A stretch of 64,000 nucleotides of DNA from Variovorax sp. CF079. Its GTDB lineage: Bacteria > Pseudomonadota > Gammaproteobacteria > Burkholderiales > Burkholderiaceae_C. Shown in pieces: positions 26,761 through 34,764 of this stretch. The stretch covers positions 124,001 to 188,000 of the forward strand of contig NZ_FMZU01000006.1 of the NCBI RefSeq assembly GCF_900101545.1, read 5' to 3'. Below the pieces are notes generated by a model. The model saw only the letters and a list, made by a program, of their open reading frames with translations, did no database searches and was not told the origin of the DNA. Every line of letters starts with the position of its first letter. Position 1 is the first letter of the stretch. The position numbers were made by a program, and so were the translations under genes.

Positions 26761-27936
26761 TTAAGGAACGGCGGTCCGGAAGCCCGCGAAGACGTCGTTG
26801 CGATCGGGCTGGAAGAAGTTGCGGTAGCGGAGGTCGTGCAGCCGCGCATGGGTGGCGAAGGCCCCGCCGCGCAACTCGCGATGGTCGCCGAACCAGGGGT
26901 CGGAATAGTCGCGATAGGGCCCGGCAGCGAAACCCGCGTAGGGTTCGAAAGTGCTGGCCGTCCATTCCCATACGCTGTGTCCCCAGGCGAAGTCGGGCTG
27001 CGAGGCGGCCGCATGTTCCCATTCGGCGGCCGTGGGCAGGCGGCGTCCGGCCCAGCGCGCATAGGCTTCGGCCTCCCAGGCGTTGAGGTGGATCACGGGC
27101 TGGTCGGGGTCTAGCGGCAGCCAGCGGTCGAACCATCGCGTCTGCCATTGCGGCTGCCGGCGCCAGCGCGCGGGATGGCTGCGCGACTGCGCCGCGCGCC
27201 AACGGCCTGCATCGCCGGGCCAGAAGGCCGGATCGTCGTAGCCGCCGGCCTCGACGAAGCGCAGGTACTGGCCGGCCATGACCGGCGTGGCATCGATCTC
27301 GAAGGCGGCCAGGGGAACAGGATGCTCCGGCAGCTCGTTGTCGAAGGCGAAACCGCCGCGGGTTGCCGGCCAGCCGATGCGAACCTGCGCAGCGGGCACC
27401 GTGATCGCGGGCGCTGCGGCGAGACGCGGCAGGGCCAGGCCTGCGGGTGCGCCGTAGCCCAGCGTCGCGCGCAGCCAGGCGAAGGCCTCGCCGTGCATGT
27501 CTTCGTGGAACAGCGTCAGGCGGTGGAAGTACAGGGCTTCGTCGCTGTCGTCCTGCTGCGCGAGCGCGGCGAGGCAGGCGTCGAGTTGCGCGCCGAGCCG
27601 CGCGCCGAGTTCGTCGCGAGAGGGCAGCGGCGCAGCCCAGCGCGCGATGTGGGAAAGGCGCGCCGAGTCGAACAGCGCATCGGGGCCCGCCAGGCGAGCG
27701 GGCTCGCTGGCCTGCACCCAGCCGTCGGTATCGACCGTGTGCGGGCCGCGCAGCACCCAGAATTCGGCGAACCATGCGAGGTGCGCCAGCTCCCATGCGA
27801 CGAGGTTTACGCCGGGTTGCTGAGGCACGCGCCATTGCGCATCGCTCAGGTCGAAGGTCCAGGCGCGCGTGCGCGCGCGGCTCTCGCGCAGCGCGGCGGC
27901 GAGCGCTTCGCCGGCGAAGGTTCGCGCCTCAGCCAT
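26761..27936 (-). CDS. senA: Selenoneine synthase SenA (EgtB-like non-heme iron enzyme)
   Basis: The 391-residue protein has an N-terminal DinB-like four-helix domain and a C-terminal formylglycine-generating-enzyme-like domain, the EgtB layout. Iron ligands are visible as His52 (in WELAHLAWFAEFW) and the HX3HXE motif His144, His148, Glu150 (FHEDMHGE). The C-terminal half has INAWEAEAYARWAGRRLPTA-like sugar-domain features and ends NFFQPDRNDVFAGFR. SenA joins hercynine to a selenosugar to give a hercynyl-selenium intermediate on the way to selenoneine. The call as SenA rather than EgtB rests on divergent senB and senC neighbours. It heads the operon with the PhnDCEE-like importer. Confidence 0.92.
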   Translation of the reverse strand: MAEARTFAGEALAAALRESRARTRAWTFDLSDAQWRVPQQPGVNLVAWELAHLAWFAEFWVLRGPHTVDTDGWVQASEPARLAGPDALFDSARLSHIARWAAPLPSRDELGARLGAQLDACLAALAQQDDSDEALYFHRLTLFHEDMHGEAFAWLRATLGYGAPAGLALPRLAAAPAITVPAAQVRIGWPATRGGFAFDNELPEHPVPLAAFEIDATPVMAGQYLRFVEAGGYDDPAFWPGDAGRWRAAQSRSHPARWRRQPQWQTRWFDRWLPLDPDQPVIHLNAWEAEAYARWAGRRLPTAAEWEHAAASQPDFAWGHSVWEWTASTFEPYAGFAAGPYRDYSDPWFGDHRELRGGAFATHARLHDLRYRNFFQPDRNDVFAGFRTAVP

Positions 27937-27973
27937 GGTCACGCAGGACGCGCCGCCCTGCCAGAATGGCCCG

Positions 27974-28933
27974 GTGCTCAAACCCCGGGTCCTGATCGTT
28001 ACGCCGGCACTGGCGGACGCCAACAACGGCAACTGGCGTACCGCCTCGCGCTGGGCGCAGTTCCTGTCGGGGGTGGCCGAGGTCGAGATTGCACGCACGT
28101 GGGACGGCGGGCATTGCGACGCGATGATCGCGCTGCATGCGCGCCGTTCCGCCGATTCGATCGCACGCCTGCGGGCCGCGCGACCGGACTGCCCGATCGC
28201 GCTGGTCCTGACCGGCACCGATGTGTACCGCGACATCGACGAGAGCAAGGCAGCGCAGCATTCGCTCCAGTGTGCCAGCCAACTCGTGGTGTTGCAGCCC
28301 GATGCGCTCGATCGCCTTGGTGCCGGCGAACGCACCAAGGCCCGCGTGATCCTGCAATCGGCCAGCCGCATGCGCCGCCGCGACGGCGCCCGCAGCCTCG
28401 ACCTGGTGGCGGTCGGCCATCTGCGCGACGAGAAAGACCCGCTCACCCTGATGGCTGCGGCGCGCCGACTGCCTCCGGAGACGCCGATCCGCATCGCGCA
28501 CATCGGCGACGCGCTGGCGCCGGAGCTGGGCGAAGCGGCGCGCCGCACCATGGCCGAGTGCCCGCACTACCGGTGGCTCGGCGGGCTGCCGCGCGAAGCC
28601 GCGCGGCGCTGGATCGCGCGCGCCGGCGCACTGGTGCACATGAGCCGCATCGAGGGCGGCGCGCAGGTGGTGATCGAGGCCGTGCGTTCCGGCGTGCCGG
28701 TGCTGGCGAGCCGCATCGGCGGCAATCTGGGATTGCTGGGCGAAGACTACGAGGGCTGCTTCGCCGCCGGCGACGATGCGGCCCTCGCCGCGCTGATGCA
28801 GCGCTTCGTGTCGGAACCCGCGTTCGCGGCACGCCTGGCGGCACAATGCGCGCTGCGCGAACCCGATTTCACCCCACAGGCCGAACGCCAAAGCGTGCGG
28901 CGCCTGCTGCGCGATCTGCTGGCGCCACCATAA
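27974..28933 (+). CDS. senB: Selenosugar synthase SenB (GT4-type glycosyltransferase)
   Basis: I choose GTG 27974, giving 319 residues that begin VLKPRVLIVTPALADANNGN; ATG 27935 is in frame but would overlap the senA start. The GT-B fold shows NNGNWRTASRWAQFL near the N-terminus, DLVAVGHLRDEKDPLTLMAA mid-protein, and the donor-site EX7E motif in EGGAQVVIEAVRSGVPVLA. SenB uses selenophosphate and a UDP-sugar to form the C-Se bond of a 1-seleno-sugar. It is followed 25 bp later by senC and diverges from senA with only 37 bp between starts. Confidence 0.9.
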   Translation: MLKPRVLIVTPALADANNGNWRTASRWAQFLSGVAEVEIARTWDGGHCDAMIALHARRSADSIARLRAARPDCPIALVLTGTDVYRDIDESKAAQHSLQCASQLVVLQPDALDRLGAGERTKARVILQSASRMRRRDGARSLDLVAVGHLRDEKDPLTLMAAARRLPPETPIRIAHIGDALAPELGEAARRTMAECPHYRWLGGLPREAARRWIARAGALVHMSRIEGGAQVVIEAVRSGVPVLASRIGGNLGLLGEDYEGCFAAGDDAALAALMQRFVSEPAFAARLAAQCALREPDFTPQAERQSVRRLLRDLLAPP

Positions 28934-28958
28934 TCTTTGCGACCCACGAAAGCCCTCC

Positions 28959-30020
28959 ATGAACGATCGCATCCTCTCTCCAGGCATCCGGCTCACCAGC
29001 TTCTCCCACGGCGGCGGCTGCGGCTGCAAGATCGCGCCGGGCGTGTTGTCGGAAATCCTGCGCAACAGCGGCGGGGGCCTGATTCCGCCCGAGCTCATGG
29101 TCGGCATCGAGACCGCCGACGATGCGGCGGTCTACCGGCTCAACGACGAGCAGGCGCTGATCGCCACCACCGATTTCTTCATGCCGATCGTCGACGACCC
29201 CTTCGACTTCGGCCGCATCGCGGCGACCAATGCGATCAGCGACGTGTACGCGATGGGCGGCACGCCGATCATGGCGCTCGCGCTGGTCGCGATGCCGGTC
29301 AACCAGCTGCCGGTGGAGGTGATCGGCGAGATCGTGCGCGGCGGCCAGGCGGTCTGCCGCGAAGCCGGCATCCCGATCGCGGGCGGCCACACCATCGACT
29401 CGGTCGAGCCGATCTACGGCCTGGTGGTGATGGGCCTGGTGCACCCGGACAAGGTCCGGCGCAACGCCGATGCCAAGGCCGGCGACCTGCTCGTGCTCGG
29501 CAAGCCGCTGGGTGTGGGCGTGCTCTCGGCCGCGTTGAAGAAAGAGAAGCTCGATGCCGAGGGCTATGCGCAGCTGATCGCCAACACCACGCGGCTCAAC
29601 AAGCCCGGCATCGCGCTGGCCGCGCTCGAAGGCGTGCATGCGCTGACCGACGTGACCGGCTTCGGTCTGGCGGGCCACACGCTCGAGATGGCGCGCGGCG
29701 CCGGGCTCCGGGCGGTGATCGACTGGCCGCAGGTGCCGCTCTTGCCGCGTGTCGCCGAAATGGCGGCGCAGGGCTTCGTGACCGGCGCCTCGGGGCGCAA
29801 CTGGGCCGGCTATGGCGCCGAGGTGCAGCTCGATGCGGCGCTGCCGCCGGTGGCGCAGGACCTGCTGAGCGATCCGCAGACTTCGGGCGGCCTGCTCGTG
29901 AGCTGCGCGCCCGACACCGTCGATGAGGTGCTGGCCTTGTTCCATGCGCAGGGCTTCGAAGCCGCGCGCGTGATCGGCCGCATGGAAGCCGGGCCGGCCG
30001 GCCTGCGCGTCAGCGCGTAG
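28959..30020 (+). CDS. senC: Selenide, water dikinase SenC (SelD)
   Basis: The 353-residue protein makes selenophosphate from selenide and ATP. The N-terminal loop SHGGGCGCK contains Cys21 and Lys24, corresponding to the catalytic Cys17 and Lys20 of E. coli SelD, so this is the Cys rather than the Sec form. Metal and ATP motifs include ATTDFFMPIVDDPFDFGRIA, GGHTIDSVEPIYGLVVMG and DVTGFGLAGHTLEMA. No selA, selB, Sec-tRNA or selU (mnmH) is in the window, so its local role is to feed SenB. The 3' end overlaps the convergent acyltransferase by 11 bp. Confidence 0.96.
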   Translation: MNDRILSPGIRLTSFSHGGGCGCKIAPGVLSEILRNSGGGLIPPELMVGIETADDAAVYRLNDEQALIATTDFFMPIVDDPFDFGRIAATNAISDVYAMGGTPIMALALVAMPVNQLPVEVIGEIVRGGQAVCREAGIPIAGGHTIDSVEPIYGLVVMGLVHPDKVRRNADAKAGDLLVLGKPLGVGVLSAALKKEKLDAEGYAQLIANTTRLNKPGIALAALEGVHALTDVTGFGLAGHTLEMARGAGLRAVIDWPQVPLLPRVAEMAAQGFVTGASGRNWAGYGAEVQLDAALPPVAQDLLSDPQTSGGLLVSCAPDTVDEVLALFHAQGFEAARVIGRMEAGPAGLRVSA

Positions 30021-31587
30021 CCGCGGCAGCGGTCGCCGTCCTCTTGCGCGCCGGCGTCTTGCGGACCGCGGCCTTGGCGGGCGCGGCTTTCTTGCGGGCA
30101 GGTACCTTGAGCGGCTTCGCAGCGTTGGCCGCCGTGGCGGCCGCCAGATGCGGGGTCGCCTCGGCGGCCTCGAGCGACCTGATGCGCGCCAGGATCGCGT
30201 GGTGCTCTTCCAGCAGGTAGTCCGCGATGTCCTCCACGTCCGGCACCGCGCGGCGGCAGGCGATCAGGCCGAAGTCCAGCATGCCGTTGTAGCTCTGCAC
30301 CGTCATGTTGAGCGCCATGCCATGGCTCGGGATCGACACCGGGTAGTAGGTCAAGAGCTTGGCGCCCGCGAAGTAGAGCGCGGTCTGCGCGCCCGGCACG
30401 TTCGAGATCACCACGTTGGCCACCGGCGGAAGCCGGTCCGCCAGCCGGGAGCGGCCGTACATCGAGGCCAGGCCCGACATCAGCCAGGGCGCGCCAAAGG
30501 AAGGGAAGTCGGTCGGGATCGCGGCCTTGATGCTGCCCATCAGGTTCTTCGCGGCGGCCGAGGATTCGGAGATGACCTTGATGCGCTCGATCGGATCGGC
30601 GACGTCGGTCGCCAGCGTCATGACGGTCATCGAGACCTGGTTGTTCGACGAAGTGTCGCCCGGCGCGCGCAGCGTGACCGGGATGGCTGCGCTCATCGGC
30701 TTCTTCGGCAGCTTGCCGTGGTCCGACAGGTAGCGCCGCAGCGCGCCGGCGCAGATGGCCATCACCACGTCGTTGAGGCTGGCGCCGAGCTTCTTGCCGG
30801 CCTGCTTGACTTCGGTCAGCGGGATCGAGCGCACCGCATAGGAACGCTGGTTGGTGATTGCCACGTTGAGCGGCGTGCGCGGGCCGAGCACGTTGAGATT
30901 CTTCGGCAGCGCCCAGGCCTTGCTGCCCTCGCTGGTCGGCTGCGGGACGATGAGGCTGCGCACCGCGCGCGCCATGTCGGGCAGCGTCTTCACCAGCTTC
31001 ACGTACTGCTGCAGCGTGTTGGTGAAGGCGGCGCCCGCCAGTTCGGCCACGCCGAGCTGGTAGTTCCTGCGCCGCGCGATCTGCCGCGGCGCTTTGATGG
31101 GGTCGGGATGGGGCGTCAGATCCATGATCGCCTGCGCGAAGGCGGCGCCGGCCTGGCCGTCGATGCCGGCATGGTGCACTTTCGAGTACATCGCCATGCC
31201 GCCGCCCTGCAGGCCGTCGATCACGAAGAACTCCCACAGCGGCCGGCTGCGGTCCATCAGCGTCGAATGCAGGCGGCCCACGTACTGCTCCAGCTGCCGC
31301 ATCGTGCCGGGTCGCGGCAGCGTGACGCGCCGCACGTGGTAGTCGAGATCGACATCGTCGTCTTCGACCCAGACGGGGTTGGAGAGCTCGAAGGGCATCA
31401 GCGCGAGCTTGCGCGTGAAGATCTCCGAGAGGTGCATGCGGCTCGCGATGTGCGCTTTCACGTCCTCGTAGAAATCGCCTTTGTAGCCGGCGGGCAGCTC
31501 CAGCAGGTGCAGGCCGCCGACGTGCATGGGCGTCTCCGGCGTCTCGGTGTGGAGGAAGGTTGCATCGAGGCCGCTCAGGTGTTTCAT
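30010..31587 (-). CDS. Wax ester synthase/diacylglycerol acyltransferase (WS/DGAT) with basic tail
   Basis: ATG 31587 has AGGA about 8 bases upstream and gives 525 residues; a longer frame adds 13 residues. The acyltransferase motif HHAGIDG is near residue 138 (KVHHAGIDGQAGAAFAQAI), and the conserved NVVISNVPGAQTALYFAGAK lies in the C-terminal half. The family esterifies acyl-CoA to fatty alcohols or diacylglycerol at the membrane to seed lipid droplets. The last 45 or so residues are Lys/Ala/Pro-rich (PARKKAAPAKAAVRKTPARK), a histone-H1-like extension absent from canonical enzymes. Neighbours are granule-type proteins on the other strand. Confidence 0.93.
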   Translation of the reverse strand: MKHLSGLDATFLHTETPETPMHVGGLHLLELPAGYKGDFYEDVKAHIASRMHLSEIFTRKLALMPFELSNPVWVEDDDVDLDYHVRRVTLPRPGTMRQLEQYVGRLHSTLMDRSRPLWEFFVIDGLQGGGMAMYSKVHHAGIDGQAGAAFAQAIMDLTPHPDPIKAPRQIARRRNYQLGVAELAGAAFTNTLQQYVKLVKTLPDMARAVRSLIVPQPTSEGSKAWALPKNLNVLGPRTPLNVAITNQRSYAVRSIPLTEVKQAGKKLGASLNDVVMAICAGALRRYLSDHGKLPKKPMSAAIPVTLRAPGDTSSNNQVSMTVMTLATDVADPIERIKVISESSAAAKNLMGSIKAAIPTDFPSFGAPWLMSGLASMYGRSRLADRLPPVANVVISNVPGAQTALYFAGAKLLTYYPVSIPSHGMALNMTVQSYNGMLDFGLIACRRAVPDVEDIADYLLEEHHAILARIRSLEAAEATPHLAAATAANAAKPLKVPARKKAAPAKAAVRKTPARKRTATAAAATR

Positions 31588-31705
31588 TCGGGTGTCCTGT
31601 GTCTTGCGCGTCAAAATGATCGGCAATGTGGGAGGCGCCGGATAGCGGGTAAGCCCCGAGGGCGTCTCGTCGTAGCATCGCGGGGGCCGAAGAAAATTGG
31701 GGCAG

Positions 31706-31734
31706 TTGGACTAACTATCGAACCGTTCTAGTTT
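31706..31734 (+). promoter_or_regulatory. Candidate sigma-70 promoter upstream of the basic-tailed protein gene
   Basis: TTGGAC (31706-31711) and TAGTTT (31729-31734) are separated by 17 bp in an AT-richer patch, 59 bp before the ATG at 31793. A perfect 12-bp palindrome AGGCCTAGGCCT follows at 31738-31749, near the expected transcription start, and could bind a regulator. Confidence 0.45.
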
Positions 31735-31792
31735 TTCAGGCCTAGGCCTTTGCGAAGAAGATGAGCCTCATCAACTTCACCAGGAAACCACC

Positions 31793-32344
31793 ATGTCCAC
31801 GCAAAACATCTCCACGGCCGCCATCCATGTCGTCGGTCAGTACAACGAGGCCGGCAAGACGCTGGTCAGCGCCTACCGCACCGGCGCGCATCGGCTGCTG
31901 AACGGCGCCGCTTCGCGCTACAGCGCCTTCCTCGGCAAACGCCAACTGCCGCTCCTGAACGACGACATCAAGGCCCGCCTGATCGGCGCGCAAGACAAGA
32001 TCAACGGCTTCCTGGCCAACCGCCTCGACATCGACACCGGCCGCGTGGTCTCGGTGATGGACCGTGTCGCCGCCGGTACCACGAGCGGCATCGAGTCGGT
32101 CGCCAAGGTCGCGGCGCGCGTCGAGTCGCCGCTCGGCAGCTCGGTGCTGAACACGCTGGGCAGCGTCCACATGCCGATCGCCAACGTTTCGGTGCAGATC
32201 GCCGACAAGATCGCCGCCGGTGCCAAGCAGATCGAAAGCCGCGTGGCCGGCGACACGAGCGCCGCCCAGGTTGTCAAGACCGTGAAGGCCAAGGCCAAGC
32301 CGGTGGTGCGCCGCGCCGTGCGCAGCACCACGCGCAAGGCCTGA
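31793..32344 (+). CDS. Hypothetical protein with basic C-terminal tail (possible granule-associated protein), 183 aa
   Basis: I do not recognise a named domain. The protein starts MSTQNISTAAIHVVGQYNEA after AGGAAA about 7 bases upstream. It is largely amphipathic helix with recurring VARVESPLG and VQIADKIAAGAKQIES-type segments, like phasins. The last 25 residues (VKTVKAKAKPVVRRAVRSTT) are strongly basic and resemble the tails of the flanking acyltransferase and phasin. It precedes the phasin by 48 bp and is probably co-transcribed. A granule coat or DNA-tethering role is inference. Confidence 0.75.
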   Translation: MSTQNISTAAIHVVGQYNEAGKTLVSAYRTGAHRLLNGAASRYSAFLGKRQLPLLNDDIKARLIGAQDKINGFLANRLDIDTGRVVSVMDRVAAGTTSGIESVAKVAARVESPLGSSVLNTLGSVHMPIANVSVQIADKIAAGAKQIESRVAGDTSAAQVVKTVKAKAKPVVRRAVRSTTRKA

Positions 32345-32351
32345 TGGCTGT

Positions 32352-32373
32352 GGCGGCCGGCCGCCTTTCTTTC
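32352..32373 (+). terminator. Possible weak terminator/attenuator hairpin
   Basis: The palindrome GGCGGCCGGCCGCC (32352-32365) is followed by TTTCTTTC. It sits in the 48-bp gap between two same-strand genes and could reduce read-through to the phasin gene. The stem is only 5 bp, so support is modest. Confidence 0.3.
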
Positions 32374-32392
32374 AACGTCCTCCGGAGCAACG

Positions 32393-32848
32393 ATGGCGAC
32401 TCGCCGCGATGAAACTGTCAGCGTGAAGAAGAAGGCGGCGGCCACCAAGAAAGCGGCGCCGGCCAAGAAGTCGGCGCCGCGCAAGGCGGCTCCAGCCAAG
32501 AAAACGACAGCCGCCGCGCCTGCAAAGAAGGCCGGCGCGCAAGGCCTGCTGCGCGCAGGCCTGAAGGCCTTGGGCAACGTGCGCAACGACGTCGTCAAGC
32601 GCCAGACCAACGTCATCGAAAGCCTGCTCGGCATCGGGCAACCCAAGCCCGATGCCCCGGCGCGCGGCTTTCCGGGGCTCGACAGCTTCGGTATCCGCAA
32701 GTTCGAAGACGTGTTCGACCAGCGCGTCGCCACGGCGATGCAGCGACTGGGCATGCCCAGCGCACAGGAAATCCAGGAACTGCGCGAGCAGATGCGCCTC
32801 TTGCTCGAGCATCTCGAGCGCATCGAATCCGGCCGGCGCAAGCGCTGA
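32393..32848 (+). CDS. Phasin (PhaF/PhaI-type poly(hydroxyalkanoate) granule protein) with H1-like N-terminal tail
   Basis: The 151-residue protein follows CGGAG about 6 bases before ATG. Residues 10-50 form a repeated Lys/Ala/Pro tail (KKAAPAKKSAPRKAAPAKK). Residues 60-150 resemble PhaF/PhaI phasins, with FGIRKFEDVFDQRVATAMQR, LGMPSAQEIQELREQMRLLL and a C-terminal helix. In PhaF the H1-like tail is C-terminal and binds DNA, linking granules to the nucleoid. Here the tail is N-terminal. The likely role is coating polyester or lipid inclusions and tethering them to DNA. Confidence 0.85.
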   Translation: MATRRDETVSVKKKAAATKKAAPAKKSAPRKAAPAKKTTAAAPAKKAGAQGLLRAGLKALGNVRNDVVKRQTNVIESLLGIGQPKPDAPARGFPGLDSFGIRKFEDVFDQRVATAMQRLGMPSAQEIQELREQMRLLLEHLERIESGRRKR

Positions 32849-32875
32849 GGCACAACGCTTCGAGCCCTTCAGCCC

Positions 32876-33511
32876 GTGGCCAGCTCCAACACGACGCGCG
32901 AACGCATCCTGCAGACCAGCCTGGCGCTGTTCAACGCGCAAGGGCTCGCGGCAGTGTCGACGCACAGGATCGCGGCCGAGCTCGAGATCAGCCCCGGCAA
33001 CCTCCACTACCACTTCAAGGCCAAGCAGCTGATCGTCGATCGGCTGTTCCGGCGCTTCGAGGACCGGCTCGAACTGCTCAACGCCTCGTCGGATACCGTG
33101 CGCGCGATCGACGACCTCTGGCTCGCGCTGCACCTGCGCTTCGAGGCCATCGACGCCTACCGCTTCGTCTACCGCGACATGGCCTACCTCTCCGGCGAGT
33201 ACCCCGAACTCGGGCAGCGGGCGCAGGGGCTGACGGCGCAGAACCTGCTGGCGGCGCAATCCTTGTGCGAAACGCTGGTGGCCGCCGGTGTCATCGATGC
33301 GACAGCCGAGGAGGCGCAGATGCTCGCGCTGCAGATGGTGTTCACCACCACCTGCTGGCTTTCCTTCGAGCGGCTGGTGCCGGGCCGCGACGCCCTGCAG
33401 CAGGCCGATCCGGGGCTGGCGGCCTTCTACACGCTGACGTTGGTTTCCCCCTACGTTTCCCGCGAATCGAGGGCTTACCTTGATTACCTCCGGGGCAAAT
33501 ACCTCCGATAA
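32876..33511 (+). CDS. TetR family transcriptional regulator
   Basis: The start is GTG 32876 (211 residues, starting VASSNTTRERILQTSLALFN). The helix-turn-helix is VSTHRIAAELEISPGNLHYH followed by FKAKQLIVDRLFRRF. The C-terminal domain (about 80-205) is a helical ligand pocket of the DUF-type seen in regulators of lipid and polyester genes. It lies 27 bp after the phasin on the same strand, so it may belong to the same transcript and control granule genes. Confidence 0.9.
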   Translation: MASSNTTRERILQTSLALFNAQGLAAVSTHRIAAELEISPGNLHYHFKAKQLIVDRLFRRFEDRLELLNASSDTVRAIDDLWLALHLRFEAIDAYRFVYRDMAYLSGEYPELGQRAQGLTAQNLLAAQSLCETLVAAGVIDATAEEAQMLALQMVFTTTCWLSFERLVPGRDALQQADPGLAAFYTLTLVSPYVSRESRAYLDYLRGKYLR

Positions 33512-33583
33512 ATGAGCTTGCCGTCCGACTGGTATTCGGCCTGCGCGACCGCACATTCACTCAGAACGACAAAGGAGAACTTC

Positions 33584-34357
33584 ATGATGGCAGCCACCCA
33601 CAACCCCATCCCGCCGCCCTCGCGCCTGCTGCTTCTTGCAGAGGCGCGCGCGCTCTGGGAGGCCGGCGCTGCCGTCGCCCTCTGGCCGCTGCTGCAACTG
33701 ACGCCGCGCGGCGACGGTCATCCGGTGCTGGTGCTGCCCGGCCTGGTGGCGAGCGACATGTCCACCAAGCTGCTGCGGCACTACCTGCGAAGCCGCGGCT
33801 ACGACGCCCACGGCTGGGGCCTGGGGCGCAACCTCGGCCCGCGCGAGGGCATCGAGGACGGCATGATCGAGAAGCTCGAATCGCTGCACACCGAAACCGG
33901 CCGCAAGGTCAGCCTGATCGGCTGGAGCCTGGGCGGTGTCTACGCGCGCCTGCTCGCGTCGACCCGGCCGGATCTCGTGCGCAGCGTGGTCACGCTGGGC
34001 AGCCCCTTCACGGGCAGCGCACGCGCAACGAACGCATGGCGCGTCTACGAAGGCGTGAGTGGCCAGAGCTCGGAAGACCCGCGGCGCATGAAGCAGGTGC
34101 GGCCGACGCCCAAGGTGCCCACCACCTCGATCTTCAGCCGCAGCGACGGCGTGGTCGCGTGGCAATGCAGCGTGGAAGAGACCGGGCCGAGCTCGGAGAA
34201 CATCGAAGTGGTGGCCAGCCACCTGGGGCTGGGTGCGCATCCGGCGGTGCTCTATGCGCTGGCGGATCGGCTGGCGCAGCCGGAAGGGGCGTGGAAGCCT
34301 TTCAATCGAGGCGCGCTCGGGCCGCTGGTGTTTCCTGATCCGGCGCGGCCGGAATAG
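33584..34357 (+). CDS. Alpha/beta-hydrolase (lipase/esterase-like)
   Basis: ATG 33584 has AAGGAG about 8 bases upstream; the frame is open further up but without family resemblance. The 257-residue enzyme has HPVLVLPGLVASDMSTKLL, the nucleophile elbow GWSLGG near residue 115 and a GSPFTG turn. The terminal His is probably in VASHLGLGAHPAVLYAL. Similar proteins are annotated as lipases or esterases of lipid-droplet neighbourhoods. Position after phasin and TetR suggests a role in mobilising stored lipid or polyester. No signal peptide is seen. Confidence 0.88.
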   Translation: MMAATHNPIPPPSRLLLLAEARALWEAGAAVALWPLLQLTPRGDGHPVLVLPGLVASDMSTKLLRHYLRSRGYDAHGWGLGRNLGPREGIEDGMIEKLESLHTETGRKVSLIGWSLGGVYARLLASTRPDLVRSVVTLGSPFTGSARATNAWRVYEGVSGQSSEDPRRMKQVRPTPKVPTTSIFSRSDGVVAWQCSVEETGPSSENIEVVASHLGLGAHPAVLYALADRLAQPEGAWKPFNRGALGPLVFPDPARPE

Positions 34358-34379
34358 TCCTGCTGATCTGGAGGTGGCC

Positions 34380-34751
34380 ATGATCTTCGATCACATCGGC
34401 TTCAATGTGAGCGATTTGCAGGCCAGCAAGGCCTTCTATGTCCGGGCGCTGGCGCCGCTCGGCATCGGTGTCGCGATGGACGGTGAAGGCTGGGTCATGC
34501 TCGGCCGCCCCGGCAGACCCCAGTTCTGGATCGGCTCGTTCGGCAGCAGCCCGGGTCCCATTCACATCGCGTTCGCGGCCGAGAACCGCGAGCAGGTCCG
34601 TCGGTTCTACGACGCAGCGCTCGCCGCAGGGGGCAAGGACAACGGCCCGCCGGGGCTGCGCGAGCACTATCACGCCAACTACTACGGCGCCTTCGTCATC
34701 GGTCCCGACGGGCACAACGTCGAGGCCGTGTGCCACGCGCCGGAGGCTTGA
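34380..34751 (+). CDS. VOC family (glyoxalase/bleomycin resistance-like) protein
   Basis: The 123-residue protein starts at ATG 34380 with GGAGG about 6 bases upstream. It has the beta-alpha-beta-beta-beta fold pattern MIFDHIGFNVSDLQASKAFY and ends NYYGAFVIGPDGHNVEAVCH. Metal-ligand positions are plausible at His5 and the terminal Glu. Members are lyases, dioxygenases or drug-binding proteins. The specific activity is unknown. Confidence 0.88.
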   Translation: MIFDHIGFNVSDLQASKAFYVRALAPLGIGVAMDGEGWVMLGRPGRPQFWIGSFGSSPGPIHIAFAAENREQVRRFYDAALAAGGKDNGPPGLREHYHANYYGAFVIGPDGHNVEAVCHAPEA

Positions 34752-34764
34752 GCTTTTACACAGC

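Noticed and set aside
26761..27936. Calling the EgtB-like gene an ergothioneine synthase (EgtB)
   Set aside because: No egtA, egtC or egtD is nearby, while a selenosugar synthase-like glycosyltransferase and selD diverge from it; SenA explains the neighbourhood better.
28959..30020. SelD as part of a selenocysteine-insertion system with an in-frame UGA
   Set aside because: The catalytic residue is encoded as Cys and no selA, selB, Sec-tRNA or SECIS-like candidate was seen in the window.
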